From Candidatus Poseidoniaceae archaeon (GTDB taxonomy: Archaea; Thermoplasmatota; Poseidoniia; Poseidoniales; Poseidoniaceae), in the NCBI GenBank assembly GCA_028356125.1, contig JAOMTZ010000001.1, positions 124,001 to 188,000 on the forward strand: a DNA stretch of 64,000 bases. Direction: 5' to 3'. Below the pieces are notes generated by a model. It was given only the letters and a program-made list of their open reading frames with translations, was not told where the DNA came from and made no database searches. Position numbers and translations under genes: made by a program. Shown piece after piece: positions 1 through 9,003 of the stretch; within the stretch, counting starts at the first letter, position 1; each line of letters opens with the position of its first letter.

Positions 1-493
1 ATGCTGGAACTTTTGTCTTCTCTCTACCCTTAAAGCGCTGAAACTGGCCACCGCCAGATCCTATTGGAGATGCTAGTGCTCCTTCGACCCATTTTGAAAC
101 AGTATCAATGGAATCGCCAGATTCTGTCCTGCATCCAATAGCTCCTATTTTGGTACCCAAACTACTCTCCAATTCCAACAGCTCAGAGACTCTTCTCTCA
201 ACATGGTCAGAATCTATCCAAGAATGGCCAATTATTTCCAAACAGTGAGTAATCTCGTTGGAGATATTCTCCAGAGCAAGGTTTCTTGCTTGTGCAACTC
301 TCTTACCAGGATTGTTTAGCACGGTGATGGAGTCACCGTATTTGGAAAGCAAATCCAGAGTGCCATCTGTTGAACCACCATCCAAAACCAGTACATCGAT
401 AGGCATTGTTTGAGCCAGGAGGCTATCGATACAACGGGTGATGAATTCACCCTCATTGAGAACGGGCACTACTGCACAAACCCGAACTTCCAT
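1..493 (-). CDS. Glycosyltransferase family 2 (partial, runs off the left edge of the window)
   Basis: My reverse-strand translation from ATG at 493: MEVRVCAVVPVLNEGEFITRCIDSLLAQTMPIDVLVLDGGSTDGTLDLLSKYG...; open to position 1. GT2 motifs VVPVLNE and DGGSTDGT. Confidence 0.85.
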   Translation of the reverse strand, partial: MEVRVCAVVPVLNEGEFITRCIDSLLAQTMPIDVLVLDGGSTDGTLDLLSKYGDSITVLNNPGKRVAQARNLALENISNEITHCLEIIGHSWIDSDHVERRVSELLELESSLGTKIGAIGCRTESGDSIDTVSKWVEGALASPIGSGGGQFQRFKGREKTKVPA

Positions 494-568
494 GATTCAC
501 TCGGTTCGCAACAAGAATGTCAAGGTTGGCCTGTCAACTTCATTGACCATGGGCTTCTGGGTAGTTAT

Positions 569-1075
569 ATGCCGAGATTGAAACTTACCGGAGTCGATGA
601 GGGATTATCGGTATTGGTTTCTACTAAAATCACCGGTGCTGATAACCCCGAATTAGTAATGGATGCAATTCTTAAGTTGTTTCCAGAGTTTACCTGCGGA
701 CTACCCAGTAGTCCAAGATTCCCTACTGAACAGGATGATGTTTTAGCTTGTGAAGGGGTTCCATTGGACTGTTTCCTAAATTCCCTACATAATCAATCGA
801 TACTTGACACATCACTTGATTTCATGTCTGCAAATCTTGACACCAGTGGAACGATATTTCATATTTCTAGACAAGCGGCACTAGCAGGTAAAGTTGCATT
901 CCCGTTACCGGGTGACAAAACATTGGGCGGCCTCATCACTGTAGAGATTGGTGGTGAGAACTTAGAGGATTGGCTCGAAGCAGCGACTTGGCACGGCGGA
1001 AGAGAAAATATCCCACGAAAGGTTGGGGATGAATTCACAATGGACCAAGAAGGCGAAGCCGTTACCTGGCACTGA
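569..1075 (+). CDS. UPF0201/DUF54-like archaeal protein
   Basis: Internal start MPRLKLTGVDEGLSVLVSTKITGADNPELVMDAILKLFPEF resembles the N-terminus of the archaeal UPF0201 family. The upstream part of ORF 410-1075 overlaps the GT2 gene antisense. Confidence 0.6.
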   Translation: MPRLKLTGVDEGLSVLVSTKITGADNPELVMDAILKLFPEFTCGLPSSPRFPTEQDDVLACEGVPLDCFLNSLHNQSILDTSLDFMSANLDTSGTIFHISRQAALAGKVAFPLPGDKTLGGLITVEIGGENLEDWLEAATWHGGRENIPRKVGDEFTMDQEGEAVTWH

Positions 1076-1985
1076 TTGCTTCAGCTATTTCTTGGTCTGG
1101 ACCTAACCATTCTACTTCGTTAGGACCTTCGCACCATACGACCTTATCATGAACATGCAATTTCATATCTCCAGATAATATTCGACACTCCATAACATGC
1201 AGCCTGACAACTACATCGCCGTGATCGAATATCCATATTCCGATACCATCACCAATTTCGACTTCAAGCTCTAACTCTTCCATAATCTCTCTAACGAGGC
1301 ATGCTGCAGCATCTTCGCCTTCCTCGAACTTCCCACCTGGAAATTCCCACCATCCTGCGTGTTTTTCACTAGGCGCTCTCCTTGCTGCAAGGAATTTTCC
1401 ATCATGAATAATCGCACCCGCACCTACATCCAAACAAGGTGGGCGTAACATTCGGTCCAAGCATTGTAAGGCAAGACCTCTGGCATCATTTTGGGATTGA
1501 GGTAAGTGGAGAAAGAAGCAGGGAGTGTTGTCACTCAATGACAAAAGAGTCCGATATAATGTCTCATTGCACAGGTACTCTCCAGCATCGTGGCTGATAA
1601 CGGGTGAATCAATCATCTTGACTATGTCCCAATCTTCAGGATTAATAGTTGAGTACAAATCTCCTTCCCCGCTGATTTTGGTACTACTAACTTGTCTCCC
1701 AGAATTGTCAGGAATACGGAAATCTAGAATGTCCTTTGCTCGCATCTCAATTCTTGGATAATCTGCTTTTTCAGCAAGGCCCAAATGCATGATTGCATCA
1801 TATTTGTTATCTGGTATCAAATTAGAAACTGCTCTGGATCCAGATTCATCTACAGACAATACCAAAGATTCTATGACACAACCTCTAACAATTTCACCGT
1901 GTATCGATTTTGCTACTTCCTCGGAGATATTGGAAAGATGCCCTCCAAAAGGCCCGAACCCAGTCACCAATATCCGCCCCGGCAT
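1062..1985 (-). CDS. Pyroglutamyl-peptidase I domain fused to C-terminal NUDIX (MutT-like) hydrolase
   Basis: N-terminal MPGRILVTGFGPFGGH, ...RIEMRAKDILDFRIPDNSG..., AGEYLCNETLY, FFLHLPQS (Pcp catalytic neighbourhoods). C-terminal GAGAIIHDGKFLAARRAPSEKHAGWWEFPGGKFEEGEDAAACLVREIMEELELE (NUDIX box). Confidence 0.85.
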   Translation of the reverse strand: MPGRILVTGFGPFGGHLSNISEEVAKSIHGEIVRGCVIESLVLSVDESGSRAVSNLIPDNKYDAIMHLGLAEKADYPRIEMRAKDILDFRIPDNSGRQVSSTKISGEGDLYSTINPEDWDIVKMIDSPVISHDAGEYLCNETLYRTLLSLSDNTPCFFLHLPQSQNDARGLALQCLDRMLRPPCLDVGAGAIIHDGKFLAARRAPSEKHAGWWEFPGGKFEEGEDAAACLVREIMEELELEVEIGDGIGIWIFDHGDVVVRLHVMECRILSGDMKLHVHDKVVWCEGPNEVEWLGPDQEIAEAISAR

Positions 1986-2057
1986 ATTTGTCCTCAATAA
2001 GTATAGTTCAATGAGATTTGCGTCGTCACATTGACAAGTAGCCGCTTGCACGAGTGA

Positions 2058-2390
2058 ATGATGGAGTACGAAGATGATGTCATCGAGGTGGTTGTACCTA
2101 TCGATGAACCAGATCTTGACAAAATCGCCGTCAGTAAAACGATTTGGAATGAAATAACTGCAGGAGTTGGCATTTGGGGTGCACTCAGGCCAATATTTGC
2201 AGTTGCACTTTCACTCATACCATTTTTGTTCCTTGGCCAGCACTTTAACCGTAATCATAGGAGAGGGCGTGATTGGTTCTTATTGCAAATACCACTCGCA
2301 TTTACCCTAGTACTTTGGGTGCTGCTTTACTTATGGTCAATATTTGATGCATGGAGAGACTCAAGTCGTATTGTCTCAAATGCCTCATGA
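2058..2390 (+). CDS. Small membrane protein, unknown function
   Basis: 110 aa ORF with two hydrophobic segments (PIFAVALSLIPFLFLG, LAFTLVLWVLLYLW). Confidence 0.5.
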   Translation: MMEYEDDVIEVVVPIDEPDLDKIAVSKTIWNEITAGVGIWGALRPIFAVALSLIPFLFLGQHFNRNHRRGRDWFLLQIPLAFTLVLWVLLYLWSIFDAWRDSSRIVSNAS

Positions 2391-3143
2391 CCACAATTGT
2401 TTCTTACATTTGAGTGAACCACTTGCCATGCCTTCTAAGTCTGATTTGTCGTCATCGTCAAACTCATCAGGGATATTTCCAGTGAGAAAATTACCAACAT
2501 CATTGGTTTCAATTGCCCAATACATGACCGAATCCTCATTGTTAGAATGATTCGGGTGCTCTGAATCCTCGTGATCAATCGGAGATGTGTACACCAAGTT
2601 CACTAGGCCCAGTAAATGTCCGGCTTCATGTACAGTAACCGCACGCTCTACTTCTTCACTAGAGGGTCGACCGAACAGGCCTTCAGCATCATCCACTGAA
2701 TCTTTGAATATTGCTACTGTAGATGCGTCAACAGCTACGCCCAGTACCGAAGAATCTTCATGAGTTCCGGATGGGAATAGGAAATACCAATGCAAGGTTT
2801 CGGAACCCATTGCGTCTCCACCATGCTTCCATCTTGCATCTCTAACATCGTTAGATGACCAAGTGGAATCGATCTTGAAATCGATTTCTTCGGCTACAAT
2901 CTTAATTCCACCTGGTTTGTCACAAACCTCCTGCAACCTTGTTTTCACTAAATCCATAGCGATAGGCGAATACCCTTTTTCAAAAAGGAAATGGATTTCC
3001 ATATCCTCGAATTTGTCATCCTGTAGGCAAGCTAATGCTAAGCCACCAGGAATTCCTCGTTCTTCGTCATCATTCAATACATCACCGAAGCAACCTGCGA
3101 TAGAGGAAGATACGAATAGAATAACCATGAAAAATAATCTCAT
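2385..3143 (-). CDS. Secreted metzincin-like zinc metalloprotease lipoprotein
   Basis: Signal peptide with lipobox-like SSSIAGC; HEAGHLLGLVNLV zinc-binding motif followed by SVMYW (Met-turn-like). Confidence 0.7.
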   Translation of the reverse strand: MRLFFMVILFVSSSIAGCFGDVLNDDEERGIPGGLALACLQDDKFEDMEIHFLFEKGYSPIAMDLVKTRLQEVCDKPGGIKIVAEEIDFKIDSTWSSNDVRDARWKHGGDAMGSETLHWYFLFPSGTHEDSSVLGVAVDASTVAIFKDSVDDAEGLFGRPSSEEVERAVTVHEAGHLLGLVNLVYTSPIDHEDSEHPNHSNNEDSVMYWAIETNDVGNFLTGNIPDEFDDDDKSDLEGMASGSLKCKKQLWS

Positions 3144-3151
3144 TGTTTCAC

Positions 3152-3574
3152 CTAAAAATCATCTGGGATTTCAGTCGGACTAAACAACTGCCCTGGCCCT
3201 GCTGCTTGAGACAATTGTGTCCTTATCAGGTGCTCCCATGACCTGAGTACTCCCAATGCATCACTTACCAACATTTGTTCTTCCTCTAGTGTCACACGAA
3301 TCAATGTGTCAAAGATATCCATCCTGTCTCGGTCTACCAAAGACAAGGCCTTATCCAAGTCAAAGGATGATTCACTCTCAACAGGAACTACATCCAAAGG
3401 CCAAGGCTTAGCTAGGTTCTCAGGAAGACTTTGGGAATGGTCCTGTAGTTGCTTGAGTAAACGATTAGTCCAGCGTGAAATAACCATACTTGTTTCCAAT
3501 ACAGGCATGCCGAGTTGATTGATCAGATTTACCATTCGCTCTTGTAGAGTGACCATTGATTCAGGACCAGACAT
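3152..3574 (-). CDS. Hypothetical protein
   Basis: 140 aa ORF in the same strand run as its neighbours; no recognisable motif. Confidence 0.5.
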   Translation of the reverse strand: MSGPESMVTLQERMVNLINQLGMPVLETSMVISRWTNRLLKQLQDHSQSLPENLAKPWPLDVVPVESESSFDLDKALSLVDRDRMDIFDTLIRVTLEEEQMLVSDALGVLRSWEHLIRTQLSQAAGPGQLFSPTEIPDDF

Positions 3575-3584
3575 GTGCCCTACC

Positions 3585-6500
3585 TCATTGATTCATTGTT
3601 TCGACATATTGATGCCCATAATGAGTCCATTGTTCCGCAGTCCACCCTTCCGGTAACCCTGACGGAGGTATAGGCGGTCCAGGTTGAATTGCTGGCTCAG
3701 ATTGCTCAATAGTTGGCACGACTTTGCCAGCCATTTCTTCTGCAACCTCTGCTGTTTGATCGGTTTCATCAACTTCTTCGCCCCTCTTAATACGACGCAT
3801 CTGAACCATTGTCCAAACAGCATACGACATCGCCCCCAAGGCGATTAGATACATTACCACTGATAATTGTGAGTCTGCGATTTGATTAGCTAATGCGTCA
3901 CCATCCCTCGCCACTTCTTCTTTAATCAGAAGAGGGCTTATCGAAATCCTTTCTTTCTCTACACCTGAATCTAACAATAGAATTCGATGCTCTAAGGTGT
4001 CACCGGTAGAACCCTCTGCGACTGCATTGAGTTTTACTTGAACTACTCTTCCAGATGGAGCATCTATTGAAACTGTTGAAAGTGTCTCCCAATCATCTCC
4101 TGAAACTAGACGTTGTAAGACAAAGGTTACGTTTCCTGATGCGCCAGTATTACGTGCTTCCATAGATAAATCGACTGATTCGCCAGACACAGGAGTAGGA
4201 TTGGACCATTTCCAGAATGTGTCTTCTCCTCGCAAACTAATATCGGGGCCTGTAAGAGCCATAGGCCATGATGCTATAGGTTGGTCTATGGTATTCCCTT
4301 GACTGTTATATGGATTCCCTGAGGCATCAGAACCTGTAATCCAAACATCGATTGTGTAAGACGGAAGAAGCATAGTTGCTCCACCATCTGTTAGGTCAAG
4401 ATACCCGGTCCAGAAGAATTGATCTTCAAATGGAGTAGTCTCTGGCAATGGCGAAGAACCTCTGCTGATTTCAGCATCTCCCGCCCTGACCAGATAGTGG
4501 ATTACTGCTGGATTGTCAATACTAAACCCTTGGTCGTCCCTAGTTTCCAGCATTACCTGCAAATCACCAGCCAAAGAGATTGGAATGTCTGCACCAGGTT
4601 CGATTCCTGCAATGTATACTGCGTGAATTGTAGGTCTTTCGCTGTCGACAGCTAAGCGTAATCTTGGCTTGAATTCCGATTCATCAACAGCAAGACCCGG
4701 TAAATCAATCAACTTTGCACGCATATCTAAATGTCCACTGCGGACATCTGGAACAATCATGTCAATACTGAAGTAGCCACCTTCACGGCTTGTAGTAGTC
4801 CATTGGTTATCGTAGTCGCCTAATTCGATAGTGAATGTACCTGCTGGAGCAGGGGTTTCATCTTCTGCGAAAAGTACTCTGCCACTGAATCTCAAAGCTT
4901 GACCTGCACCGATTAAAGTTTCATCAAAGTCCGGGTTGTAATGATTAGTACCGTCACGTAATTCAATTGCAAGAATATGACCCGGTTGTGTATCAAACCT
5001 CAAATCGTTATCCAAACTCCATAGGTCGTTACCCAAACCTGCTTTGTGGACGTTACATGGAGTCTCTTCATCCAAACCACATGGTTTGTCTTCAATCCAG
5101 ACCTTAGGTATGAAATGTGATTCACCGTTTGTATCCCAAATTTCAGGGAAGTTCCAAGTCAGTTGGAATTTGATAGAGACTACCATCCGAGATTGGTTCT
5201 CCGGATCAAGAATTACTGACGAATAGAGATTAGATACCGCTAAGCCTGAACCACCGCTTTCAAGGAAAATCTCTGGAAGTCCATCGTCACCTTTCGAAAC
5301 CTGTGCATAAATTGAAGTTTCTTCATCATCGAAGTCTCCTCCAAGTGCTAGTTGTATGTAATCTACATCCCACCAGCCGTTGATATCAGAAACCATGAAT
5401 GTAGCAGTATATGAAATTCCTGGATGCAGAGGTGACAAGTCATCGTGCCCCATTATAGTAGAATTATCGACATCCATAACTGGTTCAAACTCTTCACGAA
5501 TGACATACCATGATAGAGAATCCTCCCAAACTGGCTGTGTCACTCCGTTTCCGTTTCCTCCACAAAATTCACCAGGTTCAATGTCACAAACAGGTGAACC
5601 ACCCATTGCAATGACATTTCCTTGTCCATCTTGCCCAGTCACATAAAATGCAACTTTCTGACCATGTAATAGCATTGAATCATCAATTAGGCCATTGAAA
5701 ATATTCAATCCACCTGCGACTGTTTCCGGAGTGGTAAGTGTCTTTGAGCGATATTCGATAGGTTCTGGAAGACCATTGAAATTTGAATCGTCACACTTTT
5801 CATGTTCTCCTGCTTGACAACCAATCCAGTAGTGTAAATCCACAGTTTGAGGAGGATCCACTGAATCTTGAATGATTATTTCTAAGGATTGCCCACCTGG
5901 TGAAGGTGGACCTTTATGCATTTCAGAAGACATTAGTGGGCTGGCAAATAATACAAGAGGGGCATTACCATCAAAAATTAATTTGATTGTGTTATATCCT
6001 GGATTCACATATTGTGAACCACTTGACAAGTTGACCGCTTCAACGTATAGTATCATACCACCCGGAGCCGATTCAATAGGTGATTGGAACGACATGTTGT
6101 ATTGACCGAACGCAGGGTTACCTTCAGAATGAAGGATGAATGGTTCACCGATAGGGTCACCGTCATAAGTTACATTTTGTCCCAAGACTCTTAGATCAAA
6201 CTCCCCTGCTTTTGGAGACAATGCTGAGTTTTGGAAATTGATTGCACCGCTAATAGAGAGATTAAATCCTCCTCTGACCCAATCGCCCGGATATAATTCT
6301 CTTCCAGTCTCTTCCCAAACTCTCATTCCATCTAACTGAATATCATTCTCAACATTGAGGGATAAAGTGTCGGTTGCCCATGCAATGACTTGAGGACCTA
6401 GGTCATCATTCATTGAGACTACAGCCTCCATCTTCCTTTCATCATCCCATGTCCAATTAACGCGCATTGGCATCTTGACTGAAACAACACCGTCCGGGTC

Positions 6501-8918
6501 AATTGTTGATGTACAATTACCGACATCAAACTCGACTATTCCGTTAGCATCATCAACAAGGCTACAAGTGTCTCCGCGCATCCAATTGAATGCAGGATTA
6601 CCTCCATGGGAATTGTTTAACCCGATAGTTGCCTCTGTTACTCTATCTACCAAATCCCCATGCGCAAGCCTTACCACAAGGTTACGGTAAACTCCGTCAG
6701 GAGCTACTAGGCCACCTTCTAATGAAGCATCTAGAACTCTTGTTTTCAATCTGTATTCGATATCAAGATCTGTAATTTTGACTCTACCTGGAGTATTTGC
6801 TTTTACAGCAATTGGAATTTCAACAGTGCCCACTCCATTACTTGGGATGTGGCTGTTAAATGCATCAACTAAGGAAGGAGTGTCAGAAACAACACTACCA
6901 ACTGCTGAGTCATCAGATGCTACCACTGAACTCTCGTTTAGGAACAAAATGGATTTCCAATCCCAGATATTGTCGTCACCAACATCTAGTTGAGGAGCAT
7001 CTGGATACCCTTCCTCATACCAAAGAATGAATGAATCAACTGTCGGAGTTTGCGTAACATCAGTTGTTCCCATCAGAATAGAGTATAGCAACTCATTGCC
7101 TCCGCCTTGAGTGGAAAATGAAACTTCAATATTATTCGAAGCATCTTCCCAACTAGTACCGTTATCATTTGAAACTTTCACAGTAATCGAACTAGGACTT
7201 GGAACATCTTCAACCCAAACAGCCCTTACCTTACCGACATTTGTGCCAGTTGATACTTTTTGGCTTGTCCAGTCTCCTGTATTCACATATGAGGTGGCAT
7301 ATTCTAGATTAATCCACCATGATACTGCAGATGAACCGATTAGTTGCATCTTCCAAATTAGCTCATTACCAGGGTGAGAAAAGTGAATTGTCTGATTCTT
7401 ACTAACAGATTCCCAATGTGTACCGTTGTCTGCACTAACCCAATAGTCGACTCTATCTCCTTGACTTGGAGCAGACCAATGGTTTTCGACATTCACTGCC
7501 AATACATTTTCATCAGTCACTATAGTTTCACCAATCCAAGTAGTGGTTCCTGGAGCAGGAGTTGTTGGGAATGAAATACCCATTCCGAATTCACGGTAAT
7601 ACAATGTTTTCGAACTCCATGTAGAATACCCCGAATCTACGGTGAGTAAGCGTTCTCCATCATAATACAGCCCATATCCCTTAGCAGTAATATCACGGGT
7701 CCCGGTTTGTGGAACGAGAGAAGATGATGAACCAGATACAGCCCAAACACTGATTTGATCTGTGTCCTGATAGTATGTACCCTTCATGCAACGGATGAAG
7801 AACATGTTATCGTGAACAGTCAATCCGTGAACATTACTAGTCGATTTACCACATTCTGTCGTCGATGATGAACCAGAAGAGAATACGAACATATCTTCGC
7901 CTCTAGTATACTGGCCGTTGTCTCCAAATTCGTAAGACACAAGTCTCCTTTGTGAACTGTGAGCAACCCACACCTTCCCCGTTTCTCTATCAAAAGAAAT
8001 TCCATTGTATTCGCCATATTGAGCAGATAGGTCATAAGATTCAACACAATTCCAAGTCCAATCATCTGAGACATCGATTGCTAGAACCCGTATGTTTTGG
8101 AGTGGCGTGTTTTGCGAGTAGGAATATCTGTAGGTGGAAAAGATTCCATAAAGCATTTCATCATCAGTAATTGTCCAATCTTTGAATCCGTATCCTTTGT
8201 AATACGTCGAACTTGGGTCTTGTGGAAGAGTACAACCAGATTCTCGTTGTAGATCAACAACAATATCTCTACTCACATTGTTAGGATGCATTCTGTTGAC
8301 AACTTTATCGAAAGAAGAACCCGTGTAGGTTGACATGAATAGCCAGTCGTGGTTTCGTAAAATCGCACCTTGGCCTTGGGCCATGAAATTAGGGCTGGTA
8401 ACTTTAATCTGGTTACTCAAACGGTTTTCAGAAGAATTTGCTGTGTGAGGTTGTCTAACCGCAAAGCTCCCGTTATCTAACCAAGCATCGGAGCCCTGAA
8501 CGGTTTCTTCGTCTAATGCATGAGATGCAAATTCGAATTCACTTGAATCTAACCCCAATGACAAATCACCGCTTCTTGCGTCCATACGGCTAGAATAGCC
8601 GTCCATCCACTCTTCGTAAGAATCAGTAGTAACTTGGGACCAGCCTGTGGAAGAAGCACCAGAAAGTGTCATCTGAACATCAATAACTTCTGCACCTTTG
8701 GGTATTGCAACTTTAGTAGTCTTATCAGCACCGCCTTGATACAAAGCAATATTCTCAATACTACCGTCTGAGAATGTGTATATGTGCCTTGATGAACCGC
8801 TCGCCTGCGCCTGTCCAACAAAGGTCTCAGCGAAAGGACTGAGCGGTGTAAGGACAAGTAGCATCAGCATCATTGTCAGCATAGCACGGGTAGAAACTCT
8901 CTGCGACATACGATTCAC
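3585..8918 (-). CDS. Giant surface protein with C-terminal TM and short cytoplasmic tail
   Basis: 1777 aa; N-terminal signal peptide, Asn/Ser-rich beta-sandwich-like ectodomain, TM (LSVVMYLIALGAMSYAVWTMV), tail GLPEGWTAEQWTHYGHQYVETMNQ. Confidence 0.85.
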   Translation of the reverse strand: MNRMSQRVSTRAMLTMMLMLLVLTPLSPFAETFVGQAQASGSSRHIYTFSDGSIENIALYQGGADKTTKVAIPKGAEVIDVQMTLSGASSTGWSQVTTDSYEEWMDGYSSRMDARSGDLSLGLDSSEFEFASHALDEETVQGSDAWLDNGSFAVRQPHTANSSENRLSNQIKVTSPNFMAQGQGAILRNHDWLFMSTYTGSSFDKVVNRMHPNNVSRDIVVDLQRESGCTLPQDPSSTYYKGYGFKDWTITDDEMLYGIFSTYRYSYSQNTPLQNIRVLAIDVSDDWTWNCVESYDLSAQYGEYNGISFDRETGKVWVAHSSQRRLVSYEFGDNGQYTRGEDMFVFSSGSSSTTECGKSTSNVHGLTVHDNMFFIRCMKGTYYQDTDQISVWAVSGSSSSLVPQTGTRDITAKGYGLYYDGERLLTVDSGYSTWSSKTLYYREFGMGISFPTTPAPGTTTWIGETIVTDENVLAVNVENHWSAPSQGDRVDYWVSADNGTHWESVSKNQTIHFSHPGNELIWKMQLIGSSAVSWWINLEYATSYVNTGDWTSQKVSTGTNVGKVRAVWVEDVPSPSSITVKVSNDNGTSWEDASNNIEVSFSTQGGGNELLYSILMGTTDVTQTPTVDSFILWYEEGYPDAPQLDVGDDNIWDWKSILFLNESSVVASDDSAVGSVVSDTPSLVDAFNSHIPSNGVGTVEIPIAVKANTPGRVKITDLDIEYRLKTRVLDASLEGGLVAPDGVYRNLVVRLAHGDLVDRVTEATIGLNNSHGGNPAFNWMRGDTCSLVDDANGIVEFDVGNCTSTIDPDGVVSVKMPMRVNWTWDDERKMEAVVSMNDDLGPQVIAWATDTLSLNVENDIQLDGMRVWEETGRELYPGDWVRGGFNLSISGAINFQNSALSPKAGEFDLRVLGQNVTYDGDPIGEPFILHSEGNPAFGQYNMSFQSPIESAPGGMILYVEAVNLSSGSQYVNPGYNTIKLIFDGNAPLVLFASPLMSSEMHKGPPSPGGQSLEIIIQDSVDPPQTVDLHYWIGCQAGEHEKCDDSNFNGLPEPIEYRSKTLTTPETVAGGLNIFNGLIDDSMLLHGQKVAFYVTGQDGQGNVIAMGGSPVCDIEPGEFCGGNGNGVTQPVWEDSLSWYVIREEFEPVMDVDNSTIMGHDDLSPLHPGISYTATFMVSDINGWWDVDYIQLALGGDFDDEETSIYAQVSKGDDGLPEIFLESGGSGLAVSNLYSSVILDPENQSRMVVSIKFQLTWNFPEIWDTNGESHFIPKVWIEDKPCGLDEETPCNVHKAGLGNDLWSLDNDLRFDTQPGHILAIELRDGTNHYNPDFDETLIGAGQALRFSGRVLFAEDETPAPAGTFTIELGDYDNQWTTTSREGGYFSIDMIVPDVRSGHLDMRAKLIDLPGLAVDESEFKPRLRLAVDSERPTIHAVYIAGIEPGADIPISLAGDLQVMLETRDDQGFSIDNPAVIHYLVRAGDAEISRGSSPLPETTPFEDQFFWTGYLDLTDGGATMLLPSYTIDVWITGSDASGNPYNSQGNTIDQPIASWPMALTGPDISLRGEDTFWKWSNPTPVSGESVDLSMEARNTGASGNVTFVLQRLVSGDDWETLSTVSIDAPSGRVVQVKLNAVAEGSTGDTLEHRILLLDSGVEKERISISPLLIKEEVARDGDALANQIADSQLSVVMYLIALGAMSYAVWTMVQMRRIKRGEEVDETDQTAEVAEEMAGKVVPTIEQSEPAIQPGPPIPPSGLPEGWTAEQWTHYGHQYVETMNQ

Positions 8919-8978
8919 CTATCTTCGCGACATCCGACATAAGTCTTGAACCATCCGGCGTCACGTCACAACAGAAAT

Positions 8979-8992
8979 CCCCCTATAGGGGG
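8979..8992. terminator. Perfect palindrome CCCCCTATAGGGGG, possible terminator or processing hairpin
   Basis: 14-bp perfect inverted sequence directly downstream of the 9004-14706 (-) gene stop. Confidence 0.4.
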
Positions 8993-9003
8993 AAATCTGA
9001 GGA

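Noticed and set aside
410-568. N-terminal extension of the ORF at 410-1075
   Set aside because: Overlaps the start of the GT2 gene on the opposite strand; the family-like N-terminus begins at M (569).
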